Assembly: GCA_025451145.1 (NCBI GenBank)
Contig: JANWKX010000070.1
Span: forward strand, 1 to 11,517
DNA from: Vampirovibrionales bacterium
Lineage (GTDB): Bacteria > Cyanobacteriota > Vampirovibrionia > Vampirovibrionales > JAGQHJ01
Direction of reading: 5' to 3'
DNA: 11,517 bases
This document shows positions 1 to 6,379 of this stretch, piece after piece (position 1 is the first letter of the stretch; every line of letters begins with the position of its first letter). The notes under the pieces were generated by a model, which saw only the letters and a program-made list of their open reading frames with translations, was not told where the DNA came from and did no database searches. The translations under genes and the position numbers were made by a program.

Positions 1-531
1 ATTATCCCTGCCAAAACCCTTCAGGAATTTATTCGCTTATCCTCCGGATCCAGTGATCAAGAGATTTTGCGCATTGCCATTCAGGATGGCCAGATTGCTT
101 TTAGAACCCCGCAATTTTATATGCTCTCCCGATTGCTGGATGGTCAATACCCGCAATATGAGCAGTTGATTCCCAAAGAATACAAAACCACCGCCTATGC
201 CAATCGCCATGCGCTGATTTCCTCTTTGGAACGGACTGCGGTGATGGCCAATGAACGGACCAATATTGTGAAGATGACCTTTGATAAAGGTCAACTGAGC
301 CTTATGGCCCAGACGCCTGATGTCGGGGATTCTAAGGACAATGTTTCCATCCAGTATGATGGCGATGAACTGAACATTGCTTTTAACTACAAATTTATTC
401 TGGATGCGTTAAAGGTGATTCAAACCGATGATGTTCGGATGGAATTAAATGGCGGACTCAGTCCGACCCTCTTTAAATCCAAAGACGAAAACGGCTTTTT
501 GTGCCTGGTGATGCCGGTTCAAGTTAAATAA
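1..531 (+). CDS. dnaN: DNA polymerase III sliding clamp (beta subunit), 3' part only
   Basis: This is the C-terminal 176 residues of the DNA polymerase III beta clamp, the ring that tethers the replicative polymerase to DNA. The reading frame is open at base 1, so the start and the first half lie outside the window. Visible landmarks are IIPAKTLQEF at the domain II boundary, the clamp signature SRLLDGQYPQYEQLIPKE (residues about 43-60 of the fragment), and the terminal VMPVQVK. That terminus matches the C-terminal VMPMRL-type strand that helps form the cleft binding polymerase and other clamp partners. The fragment corresponds to late domain II plus all of domain III and ends at the length expected for the family. 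recF follows 20 bp downstream on the same strand with no terminator between, so the two are probably cotranscribed. Identification is secure. Confidence 0.96.
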   Translation: MIPAKTLQEFIRLSSGSSDQEILRIAIQDGQIAFRTPQFYMLSRLLDGQYPQYEQLIPKEYKTTAYANRHALISSLERTAVMANERTNIVKMTFDKGQLSLMAQTPDVGDSKDNVSIQYDGDELNIAFNYKFILDALKVIQTDDVRMELNGGLSPTLFKSKDENGFLCLVMPVQVK

Positions 532-551
532 CGCTGGCTTAAACCAAATCA

Positions 552-1727
552 ATGTGGATTGAAGCAGGCCAATTTAGGCATTTTCGAAATTATACCCAGC
601 TTCAGTTGGATTGGGTGCCTCATAAAAACCTGTTTATTGGTCAAAATGCCGCTGGAAAAACCAATATTCTGGAGGCGATTTACTTCCTCTCCCATGGGAA
701 AAGCTACCGAACCCATCACGATCGAGAGCTGATTCAGTTTGGGGAGCCCTTTTCAGTCATTAAACTGTTGGCTCATTCCAACCGGATGGGGGGCGATCTG
801 GCCTTGGAAGCTCAATTAACCTTAACGCCTGAGAATGCCTTAAAAACGGTCTTTAAAATCAATGGCAACCCCATTCGGAACCGATCCGAGATATTGGGGA
901 AGTTGCCCACGGTGACCTTTTTTCTCTCGGATCTGGCCATGTTGCGGGGTGCTCCTGAAGATCGCCGGCGGGCTCTGGATAGCGCCCTGACGCAATTTGA
1001 TCCCAGTCATTTCAAACGCTTAAGCCTGTATCAACGGATCCGCCAGCAGAAAAGTCAGTTTTTAAAACAACACCCTTCCCAAATGGATCCCCATTTATGG
1101 GAGAGCCTCAATCAAAAACTGGTCGAAGCGGGAGCGGCTCTGGTTTTAAATCGATTCGACTATCTTCAGCGCTTGGAAACCCTTTGTGAACTTCGATATC
1201 TGGAACTTTCTCAAGGGCTTGAGCCTCTCAGCATCCAGTATCAGCCTTCTTTTCCCTTAGACATGTTGGGTGTGGTGACTTTGGAAACCATTCAAGACGC
1301 CATGAGACAGGCCATCGAAAGTGCCTCTCAGGAAGAGCAGCGTCGAGGACAGGTCTTGGTCGGGCCCCATCGGGATGATGTTCGTTTTTACCTAAACCAG
1401 CAGGATGCGTCTTTATACGGCAGCCAAGGCCAACAACGAAGTATTGTCTTGGCCTTTAAATTGGCAGAAATTCATCTTTTAGAGCAACGCCTGGCGGATG
1501 AAACCCCCATTTTACTGTTAGATGATGTCATGGCGGAACTGGATCCCACACGCCAGCATCAATTGCTCGCTCACTTGGAGGATCGGATGCAAGTGTTTTT
1601 GACCACGACCCATCTGGATTCTGAACTCAAATGGTATTTACATGGGGCCCCATCTTCTCGTATTTTTGTGGTTTCCCAGGGCCAAGTCGCAATGGAACAG
1701 ATGGAGTCGCTTCAAACCCATGGTTGA
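552..1727 (+). CDS. recF: DNA replication and repair protein RecF
   Basis: RecF is an SMC-like ATPase that, with RecO and RecR, helps load RecA at single-stranded gaps and stalled forks. The 391-residue product has the full ABC-type set: Walker A GQNAAGKT at residues 30-37, ABC signature GSQGQQR at 290-296, Walker B ILLLDDVMAELD with D324/D325, D-loop ELD at 329-331, and a TTTHLD switch segment after it. The stretch KSYRTHHDRELIQFG after Walker A is typical RecF. Length is normal to slightly long for the family. The ATG at 552 gives the expected N-terminus (IEAGQFRHFRNY, the usual strand followed by FRNY), although no strong Shine-Dalgarno sequence precedes it. It sits 20 bp after dnaN and overlaps dciA by 8 bp, which points to one transcript and translational coupling. 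Confidence 0.96.
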   Translation: MWIEAGQFRHFRNYTQLQLDWVPHKNLFIGQNAAGKTNILEAIYFLSHGKSYRTHHDRELIQFGEPFSVIKLLAHSNRMGGDLALEAQLTLTPENALKTVFKINGNPIRNRSEILGKLPTVTFFLSDLAMLRGAPEDRRRALDSALTQFDPSHFKRLSLYQRIRQQKSQFLKQHPSQMDPHLWESLNQKLVEAGAALVLNRFDYLQRLETLCELRYLELSQGLEPLSIQYQPSFPLDMLGVVTLETIQDAMRQAIESASQEEQRRGQVLVGPHRDDVRFYLNQQDASLYGSQGQQRSIVLAFKLAEIHLLEQRLADETPILLLDDVMAELDPTRQHQLLAHLEDRMQVFLTTTHLDSELKWYLHGAPSSRIFVVSQGQVAMEQMESLQTHG

Positions 1728-2079
1728 TCAATCCTTTGAACCCTTTCAAAAGCGTCGGCGGAAAAAAGTTTCTGGCATGACGCAACCGGTTTCCGATATT
1801 TTGGCGGTGGTGGGGCAAACCCTGAACTTGGATAAAAAGGCTCAGGAATGGAGCGTCTTGTCCCTTTGGGAGCAAGTGGTGGATCCGCAGTTTAAAGGGA
1901 AAACCAAGGCCCTTCGGTTAAAATCCTTTGCCCAAAAAAAGATTATGGTGATTCAAGCGCAAAATCACAGTGTGGCTGCTGAACTGACGTTTTTTGCCGA
2001 GGATTACCGTCAAAGGATGAATGCGTTTACGCCTCAAACCGGGATTACGGTTTCACAGATTGAGGTACGTATCCAATGA
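1720..2079 (+). CDS. dciA: DciA/DUF721 protein, probable replicative helicase loader
   Basis: This is a 119-residue DUF721 protein. The family includes DciA, which assists loading of the DnaB replicative helicase in bacteria lacking the phage-derived DnaC or DnaI loaders. The sequence shows a basic N-terminal tail (KRRRKKVSG, residues 11-19), a predicted helix (PVSDILAVVGQTLNL), the conserved Trp region VLSLWEQVV (46-54), and the alternating beta strand and helix IMVIQAQNHSVAAELTFF (75-92), which matches the family pattern for L-x-V-x-V-x-(S/N)-x-x-W/V-A-x-E-L. I chose ATG 1720, which overlaps the recF stop by 8 bp. The open frame extends upstream to 1642, but that part lies inside recF. An internal ATG at 1777 is a weaker alternative because it removes the basic tail. 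Position behind dnaN-recF is the classic DUF721 context. Family call is strong; helicase-loader function is inferred from the family. Confidence 0.85.
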   Translation: MVDQSFEPFQKRRRKKVSGMTQPVSDILAVVGQTLNLDKKAQEWSVLSLWEQVVDPQFKGKTKALRLKSFAQKKIMVIQAQNHSVAAELTFFAEDYRQRMNAFTPQTGITVSQIEVRIQ

Positions 2080-2132
2080 TGAATTTTCAGATTTCCTCTA
2101 AAGTCAGGAAACAATCTGATCGAAAGAAGGTC

Positions 2133-2138
2133 TATAAT
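2133..2138 (+). promoter_or_regulatory. Candidate -10 box for ctpA
   Basis: A perfect TATAAT lies 37 bp before the preferred ctpA ATG, in the 95-bp gap after dciA. No convincing -35 hexamer is visible 16-18 bp upstream (the sequence there is aacaat-like), and there is no extended -10 TG. A start site near 2145 would give a leader of about 30 nt carrying the ribosome binding site. Because the box is inside the longer open frame starting at 2076, it also argues for the shorter ctpA start. Confidence 0.45.
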
Positions 2139-2163
2139 TTAAACAGTCCGCATACCAATACAA

Positions 2164-2170
2164 AGGGTGG
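2164..2170 (+). promoter_or_regulatory. Ribosome binding site that decides the ctpA start
   Basis: AGGGTGG lies 4 nt before the ATG at 2175 and 7 nt before the adjacent in-frame ATG at 2178. No comparable site precedes the ATG at 2076. This selects the start that puts a signal peptide at the very N-terminus; 2178 has the better spacing of the two. Confidence 0.6.
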
Positions 2171-2174
2171 AAAT

Positions 2175-3497
2175 ATGATGAATCAAAAAAGGCGTCTCTC
2201 AAAGTGGATTCTCACTGTACCGGTCCTACTTGGATTTCTCTGTGTCGTTTTTACCAGTGTCGGGTTTGCGGCACAGTCGCCACAAGCGCTTTATGATGAA
2301 GTTTGGAAATTGGTCAACGTTCGGTATGTGGATCCGGCCAAGAACGGTCAGGATTGGAATATTTGGCGCCATCGGTATGATGACAAACTCAAAACCAATG
2401 ATGATGCCTATGAAGCCATTGAAACCATGTTGGCGAGCTTAAACGACCGATATACCCGGTTTTTAACACCTGATGAATTTGCAGACGAAGGGAACTCCAT
2501 TCGGGCCACCTTGTTTGGGATTGGGATTCAAATCGGGATTCGAAACGATCAGATTGTGGTAATTTCTCCCATTGAGGATACGCCAGCCCAAAAAGCCGGA
2601 CTGAAAGCCCAGGATATTATTCAGGAAATCAACGGTGAAAGTACCAAAGGCATGTCCGTCAAAGATGCAGCCGATCGCATCCGCGGTGAAAAAGGGACCA
2701 CCGTGAAATTATTGGTTAAACGGGGTGATAAAACCCCCAAGCTATATGCTGTTATGCGTGATGAAATTAAAATCAAGTCTGTGTCTGAAACACCGCCGCT
2801 CCCCTTGAAAACGAATGTGGGTTACATCCGCTTAAGCTCATTTTTAAGTAAAAAAGCCAGTGATGAACTGAAAACGGCTTTAAAGGATGAAGCCGATAAG
2901 CAGGGTTATATCCTGGATTTACGCGGTAACCCCGGTGGCTTGCTCACCAATGCCATCAGCATTGCCGATTACTTCCTGGATCATGGCGCCATTGTCAGTA
3001 CTGTCGACAGAGATGGCTATAAAGAGACCAAAAGCTCCACGCCAGGTGAACTCACCACGAAGCCGCTGGTGGTCTTGATTAACGAAGGCAGTGCCAGTGC
3101 CAGTGAAATTTTAAGTGGGGCCCTTCGGGATAATAATCGGGCCGTTTTAGTAGGGAAGAAATCCTTTGGAAAAGGTCTGGTACAAGAGATTAATTCTCTG
3201 CCTGACGGATCCGGTGTCAACATTACGACCCAAAAATACCTGACGCCCAATGACACGGACATTAACAAAGTCGGGATTCAACCAGATATTGATGTGGATA
3301 TGCCGGAATTGAAGGATGATGAAACCTATGATCCCAAGAAACAAGGCGATCCCCAGTTAATGGCCGGTGAAGAGGCTCTGGAAGATTTAATTGCCGGAAA
3401 AAGCTTAAAGTATCTTCAAACCCGAAGCTTACTGAAGGCTGGAACCTCTGTAAGCGATGCTGACAACCAGGCCAAAACCGACAAGGTTGCCCGATAG
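2175..3497 (+). CDS. ctpA: Carboxyl-terminal processing protease, S41 family
   Basis: This is a secreted S41A serine protease that trims C-termini of envelope proteins using a Ser/Lys dyad. Numbered from 2175 (440 residues): signal peptide 1-33 with KRR, a hydrophobic core and GFAA cleavage region; an N-terminal helical segment with YVDPAKNGQDW and MLASLNDRYTRFLTP (85-99); a PDZ domain about 113-195 (FGIGIQIG, AGLKAQDIIQEING); and the S41 core with YILDLRGNPGG (245-255). The nucleophile is S308 in GSASASE, with the general base K333 in SFGKG exactly 25 residues later, the spacing of the family. The frame is open from 2076, overlapping dciA, but that extension would bury the signal peptide and lacks a ribosome binding site. 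The N-terminal region resembles cyanobacterial CtpA, which matures photosystem II D1 in phototrophs; no photosynthesis gene is seen here, so the substrate is unknown. Confidence 0.93.
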   Translation: MMNQKRRLSKWILTVPVLLGFLCVVFTSVGFAAQSPQALYDEVWKLVNVRYVDPAKNGQDWNIWRHRYDDKLKTNDDAYEAIETMLASLNDRYTRFLTPDEFADEGNSIRATLFGIGIQIGIRNDQIVVISPIEDTPAQKAGLKAQDIIQEINGESTKGMSVKDAADRIRGEKGTTVKLLVKRGDKTPKLYAVMRDEIKIKSVSETPPLPLKTNVGYIRLSSFLSKKASDELKTALKDEADKQGYILDLRGNPGGLLTNAISIADYFLDHGAIVSTVDRDGYKETKSSTPGELTTKPLVVLINEGSASASEILSGALRDNNRAVLVGKKSFGKGLVQEINSLPDGSGVNITTQKYLTPNDTDINKVGIQPDIDVDMPELKDDETYDPKKQGDPQLMAGEEALEDLIAGKSLKYLQTRSLLKAGTSVSDADNQAKTDKVAR

Positions 3498-3530
3498 CCA
3501 GATTCCTGGCATCGTGTTTTGAACTGCTTA

Positions 3531-3560
3531 AAAGCCACTCGGTTTATCGGGTGGCTTTTT
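3531..3560. terminator. Bidirectional intrinsic terminator between ctpA and the YgjP-like gene
   Basis: An 11-bp stem (AAAGCCACTCG paired with CGGGTGGCTTT, one G-T pair) closes a 6-nt loop at 3542-3547 and runs into TTTTT on the plus strand. Read on the minus strand the same hairpin runs into TTTT. It lies 33 bp after the ctpA stop and 9 bp after the stop of the convergent minus-strand gene, so it can end both transcripts. Confidence 0.85.
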
Positions 3561-3569
3561 GGCATGGGA

Positions 3570-4259
3570 CTAATCAAACCCAAATAAGAAGAGCTGGCGA
3601 AACAATGATTTCTTCTTTTGAGGTTTGGGGGTAGGTTTTTTGAAGGATAAAGAGGGGGGTGGCTCAATGGGAGGCTGTGATAGGCATAATCGGGATTGAG
3701 TTGCTTCTTCATACAGTCGGATGCGATGAATGGCGGCAATCAGACGCCGTTGGTGGCGAAGGTGGGGGACAAACGCTTTAACCTCAGACCAAAAAGCCGG
3801 CGAATGGTTGGGAACCTTCAGGTGAGCCAGCTCATGGATCACCAGGTAGCGTAGGGCAGATTCCGGGACCCGATCCAGGCAATACCGGGAAATGGTCATC
3901 CAGCAGGTTTTGGTATTCATCTGGGCCAGACGACTGTACTTTGAGGACCCGATCCGAACCCCGTTTAAGGGGACTTGAAGGGTTTCTTGGTTTAACTGTG
4001 TTACCCAATCTGTCAAACGTTGTGGGTTATCAAAGGAAATGAGCGGGCCTTGGTCTTTTTGGACCAATTGCCAATCGGTCTGAAATTGTCTTTGGAGCCG
4101 ATCACAAAGATCCTGGGTGACTTTTTTTTGGAATGAAGGGAGCCAGTGCTTGGGGAGGGTCACTTCAATGGCGCCCTCTCTGATTTGTGCCGAGGCGCTT
4201 TTACGCTTGGTCGCATGCTTTAAAACCACCGGCAAAACAGGGCCAGCCGCTGTTGGCAT
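3570..4259 (-). CDS. YgjP-like (DUF45) putative zinc metallopeptidase
   Basis: A 229-residue protein of the YgjP/DUF45 metallopeptidase-like group, relatives of the WLM and SprT folds. The zinc motif is intact: IHELAHLKVPNHSPAFW with H142, E143, H146 and third ligand H152 (HExxHxxxxxH). The N-terminal beta segment SASAQIREGAIEVTLPKHW (21-39) fits the family. The WGSC motif usual before the active site is not recognisable: the aligned stretch reads KYSRLAQMNTKTCWMTIS (107-124). The C-terminus (about 196-229) is a Pro/Lys-rich tail ending in an aromatic, hydrophobic patch. I chose ATG 4259, 7 bp after the ribF stop; the frame runs open to 4631 but that part is inside ribF. No good Shine-Dalgarno is visible, so translation may be coupled to ribF. 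Substrate and biological role of this family are poorly known. Confidence 0.8.
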   Translation of the reverse strand: MPTAAGPVLPVVLKHATKRKSASAQIREGAIEVTLPKHWLPSFQKKVTQDLCDRLQRQFQTDWQLVQKDQGPLISFDNPQRLTDWVTQLNQETLQVPLNGVRIGSSKYSRLAQMNTKTCWMTISRYCLDRVPESALRYLVIHELAHLKVPNHSPAFWSEVKAFVPHLRHQRRLIAAIHRIRLYEEATQSRLCLSQPPIEPPPSLSFKKPTPKPQKKKSLFRQLFLFGFD

Positions 4260-4266
4260 TATGCTG

Positions 4267-5208
4267 CTACTGGCTAATGAAAGGGTCTCTGAGGGAGGCT
4301 TTGGCATGAAGGCAGTCTTTCTCAAGTTGATGGATAAGGGCTTCGACCGAGGGAAAGGTTTGCTCATCGCGTATATGGGTTTTAAAGTCAAATCGTAAGG
4401 TTTGACCGTAGAGATCCCGTTGCTGGTTGAGCAGATGGACCTCGATACGGGCATATCCCTGGTCGCCAAAGGTGGGGGCAAGACCGATGTTACAGACGGC
4501 CGGGTATTGCGGAGATTCACCTGCGATTTGGGCAAAGCCTGCGTAAACCCCATGAGCCGGGATGAGCCGTTCGGGTGAAATGTCCAAATTGGCGGTGGGA
4601 AACCCAATGGTTTTGCCCCGGCCGACCCCATGAACCACGGTCCCTTCTAGATGATAAGGCCTTCCCAGGTATTGATTGGCCCGCTCTAAATCCCCAAAAC
4701 CCAGGAGTTTTCGGATGAGGGTGCTGCTAATAATCTGGTGATCCACCTGAACCGGATCAACGATCTCCACGAGAAAGCCATTGTGCTCTCCTTGGGCCTT
4801 TAAAAATGCCCCGTCCCCTTTTCGCCCGGAGCCGAACCGGTGATCATATCCCACACTGACGGCCCGAACTTGAAGGGAATGGACCAAAATATCTTGGACA
4901 AAGGCTTCAGCGGTCAATTTTTTCAGTTCTGGCGTGAAATCCAAAACCAGAGCGGCATCAAATCCCAAGGCGTCAAACATGGCAATCCGTTCAGCCAGGG
5001 TGGATAGCAACGGGGTGGGGGTCTGGGAAATGATGGACTGAGGATGATTGGCAAAGGTGAAAACGACACTTTCCAACTGGTGGATCTTGGCCATTCTGAG
5101 GGCTTGTTCTAAGACCATATGATGGCCCAGATGAATGCCATCAAACATGCCTAGCGCACAGGCAGAAGGGCTGATATCCACATGATCGAGGGTTCTGAAA
5201 ATTTTCAT
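4267..5208 (-). CDS. ribF: Bifunctional riboflavin kinase / FMN adenylyltransferase
   Basis: RibF converts riboflavin to FMN and then FAD in the cytoplasm. The 313-residue product has both domains. The N-terminal FAD synthetase has the nucleotidyltransferase motif GMFDGIHLGHH (20-30), VSVGYDHRFGSGRKGD (117-132) and the SSTLIR motif (161-166). The C-terminal flavokinase has GRPYHLEGTVVHGVGRG (182-198), the GFPTAN motif (202-207) binding ATP and Mg, and NIGLAPTFG (240-248). Length is normal for the family. I chose ATG 5208, because it places the GMFDG motif at the usual distance; an in-frame ATG at 5241 adds 11 unlikely residues. Neither start has a strong Shine-Dalgarno. The YgjP-like gene follows 7 bp downstream and should share its transcript. 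It is divergent from the methyltransferase gene. Confidence 0.95.
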   Translation of the reverse strand: MKIFRTLDHVDISPSACALGMFDGIHLGHHMVLEQALRMAKIHQLESVVFTFANHPQSIISQTPTPLLSTLAERIAMFDALGFDAALVLDFTPELKKLTAEAFVQDILVHSLQVRAVSVGYDHRFGSGRKGDGAFLKAQGEHNGFLVEIVDPVQVDHQIISSTLIRKLLGFGDLERANQYLGRPYHLEGTVVHGVGRGKTIGFPTANLDISPERLIPAHGVYAGFAQIAGESPQYPAVCNIGLAPTFGDQGYARIEVHLLNQQRDLYGQTLRFDFKTHIRDEQTFPSVEALIHQLEKDCLHAKASLRDPFISQ

Positions 5209-5330
5209 GGAACGGTTCAATACCTTGATGTCTTCTATCATTTTACCGCTAATGGCGCGACAGATAAACGTTATAACCTATTGTTTACAAACCCAGGGCC
5301 AAAAGGGATTTGTTATTCAAATTTAAATTC

Positions 5331-5345
5331 AAAACTAAAAGTTTT
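5331..5345. repeat. AT-rich inverted repeat in the divergent gap
   Basis: AAAACT at 5331-5336 and AGTTTT at 5340-5345 form a perfect 6-bp inverted repeat around AAA. It follows the palindrome AATTTAAATT at 5320-5329. The stretch 5310-5350 is much richer in A and T than the flanking genes. It could be an operator or just promoter-type AT richness; I see no clean -35/-10 pair in it. Confidence 0.35.
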
Positions 5346-5374
5346 CATATACAGTGTGCATAGGACCCCCGTTT

Positions 5375-5414
5375 TTTCATCCGCTCGTATGATAACGAGT
5401 ATGAAAGAGCGGAG
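5375..5414 (+). promoter_or_regulatory. Alternative hairpins over the methyltransferase ribosome binding site
   Basis: Two overlapping inverted repeats are present just before the methyltransferase gene. In fold A, CTCGT (5384-5388) pairs with ACGAG (5395-5399) around ATGATA, and the stem continues with TTTCAT (5375-5380) and ATGAAA (5401-5406) after a 3x1 internal loop. In fold B, CCGCTC (5381-5386) pairs with GAGCGG (5407-5412). Both use bases 5384-5386, so they exclude each other. Fold B would cover the GGAG at 5411-5414 used by the ATG at 5419, while fold A leaves it free but hides the ATG at 5401. The repeats are seen directly; any switching role is inference. The whole unit could also act as a DNA-level operator. 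Confidence 0.4.
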
Positions 5415-5418
5415 CACT

Positions 5419-6264
5419 ATGTTAGAGAAGCGTTTAAGTACAGAGCGCCGTCATGCGCCAAAGAAAATTGCCTATAACGATTTAGATCTATCTAATTGGA
5501 AACAATACGATGATATTTTAACCGATAGCCTCTGGGATATCCCTTCAAGAGAGCGGTCGGCAGGTCATAAACTGGATTATCACGGCAACTGTGTACCGCA
5601 AATCTTAACCCAGATGTTAAAGCGCTATACCAAAGCCGGGGAGACCATCGTCGATTTCTTTTTAGGATCAGGCACCTCAGCCATCGAATCCCACCGCCTG
5701 GATCGCCGTTGTATTGGCATTGAGATCCAACCGGCCATGGTGGATTACGTTCAAGAGAAGATCCAAGAGCTGGGTGCAGATGCTTCAACTCAGATTATCA
5801 ATGCCGATAGCAGTGATAAAACCTGGACCGGCAAGAAAATCCGACAAGCTTTGCAGGAAACCAATTTAACCCATAGCCAGTTTGCCTTTCTCCATCCGCC
5901 TTATGCCGATATTATTCGTTTCTCCAGTTTGGAGAAGGATCTCTCCAATGCCGATTCGACAGAGGCATTCTTGGAAGGATTCCAACGTGTTGCGGAGCTG
6001 GCCTTTGAAGTCCTGGAGAAAAATCGATTTGCGGCCTTGGTGATTGGGGATAAATATACCGATGGTGAGTTAATCCCCTTAGGGTTCTATTGTATGGAGC
6101 GGATGAACCGGGCCGGATTCAAGACCAAATCCATTATTGTCAAAAATATGACCGGGAATGAGAAAGGCAAAGGCCGTACCGCCAACCTATGGCGTTATCG
6201 CGCTTTGGCTGGGGGCTTTTATCTGTTTAAGCATGAATATGTCATGGTCTTTCAAAAGCCCTGA
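5419..6264 (+). CDS. Orphan site-specific DNA methyltransferase (N6-adenine or N4-cytosine type)
   Basis: A 281-residue amino-methyltransferase that should transfer methyl from S-adenosylmethionine to A or C in DNA. Motifs in order: the X-like HGNCVPQI (55-62), the S-adenosylmethionine-binding motif I DFFLGSGTS (79-87), the acidic motif II strand CIGIEI (98-103), and catalytic motif IV HPPY (159-162), where most enzymes have DPPY, NPPY or SPPY. The order X-I-IV is the reverse of the common beta class. There is little room for a separate target recognition domain. I chose ATG 5419, which has GGAG 4 nt upstream; ATG 5401 adds six residues, and the frame is open back to 5182 across the intergenic region. 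No restriction endonuclease, specificity subunit or phage gene lies beside it, so it appears solitary. The target sequence and the methylated base cannot be read from the sequence. Confidence 0.85.
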   Translation: MLEKRLSTERRHAPKKIAYNDLDLSNWKQYDDILTDSLWDIPSRERSAGHKLDYHGNCVPQILTQMLKRYTKAGETIVDFFLGSGTSAIESHRLDRRCIGIEIQPAMVDYVQEKIQELGADASTQIINADSSDKTWTGKKIRQALQETNLTHSQFAFLHPPYADIIRFSSLEKDLSNADSTEAFLEGFQRVAELAFEVLEKNRFAALVIGDKYTDGELIPLGFYCMERMNRAGFKTKSIIVKNMTGNEKGKGRTANLWRYRALAGGFYLFKHEYVMVFQKP

Positions 6265-6278
6265 AGCTACCCTATTTG

Positions 6279-6316
6279 ACCATCCATACGGTTATCCCCA
6301 CAAGTTGATGGTTTTT
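6279..6316 (+). terminator. Weak candidate terminator after the methyltransferase
   Basis: ACCATC (6279-6284) can pair with GATGGT (6307-6312), followed by TTTT. The 22-nt loop is long and the stem short, and the T run merges with the -35 box of the next promoter, so this is a weak call. Confidence 0.25.
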
Positions 6317-6343
6317 GAACCCACCGGGTTTATACGATATACT
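6315..6343 (+). promoter_or_regulatory. Sigma-70-type promoter for the yebC-pabB-pyrR genes
   Basis: TTGAAC (6315-6320) and TATACT (6338-6343) are separated by exactly 17 bp. The -10 box differs from consensus at one position and the -35 box keeps TTGA. Transcription would start near 6350, giving a leader of about 30 nt that holds the AGGAG at 6367-6371. The spacer contains a small inverted repeat, AACCC/GGGTT (6318-6330), partly overlapping the -35 box. Confidence 0.6.
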
Positions 6344-6366
6344 CATGGCCATGGATGATGGGACAC

Positions 6367-6371
6367 AGGAG
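6367..6371 (+). promoter_or_regulatory. Ribosome binding site that decides the yebC start
   Basis: AGGAG lies 5 nt before the ATG at 6377 and 8 nt before the in-frame ATG at 6380. The second spacing is optimal and gives the family-standard MAGHSKW N-terminus, so 6380 is preferred. Confidence 0.7.
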
Positions 6372-6379
6372 CGTCAATG

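Noticed and set aside
1..3210. Seven GGATCC sites in the first 3.2 kb and none found in the rest
   Set aside because: Most fall on Asp-Pro codon pairs (GAT CCx) after a codon ending in G, and about three sites per window are expected by chance; codon use and protein sequence explain the excess.
4260..4631. Upstream extension of the YgjP-like frame by 124 codons
   Set aside because: It lies entirely inside ribF in another frame, and its residues show no resemblance to the peptidase family; the start at 4259 right after the ribF stop fits the family length.
5271..5278. GTTATAAC-type sequence as a -10 box for ribF or the methyltransferase
   Set aside because: TATAAC can be read on either strand but no -35 hexamer lies 16-18 bp upstream in either direction, so I do not call it a promoter.
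5182..5418. Upstream extension of the methyltransferase frame
   Set aside because: It crosses the divergent gap and the ribF start, and its residues look like random translation. The first plausible starts are 5401 and 5419.
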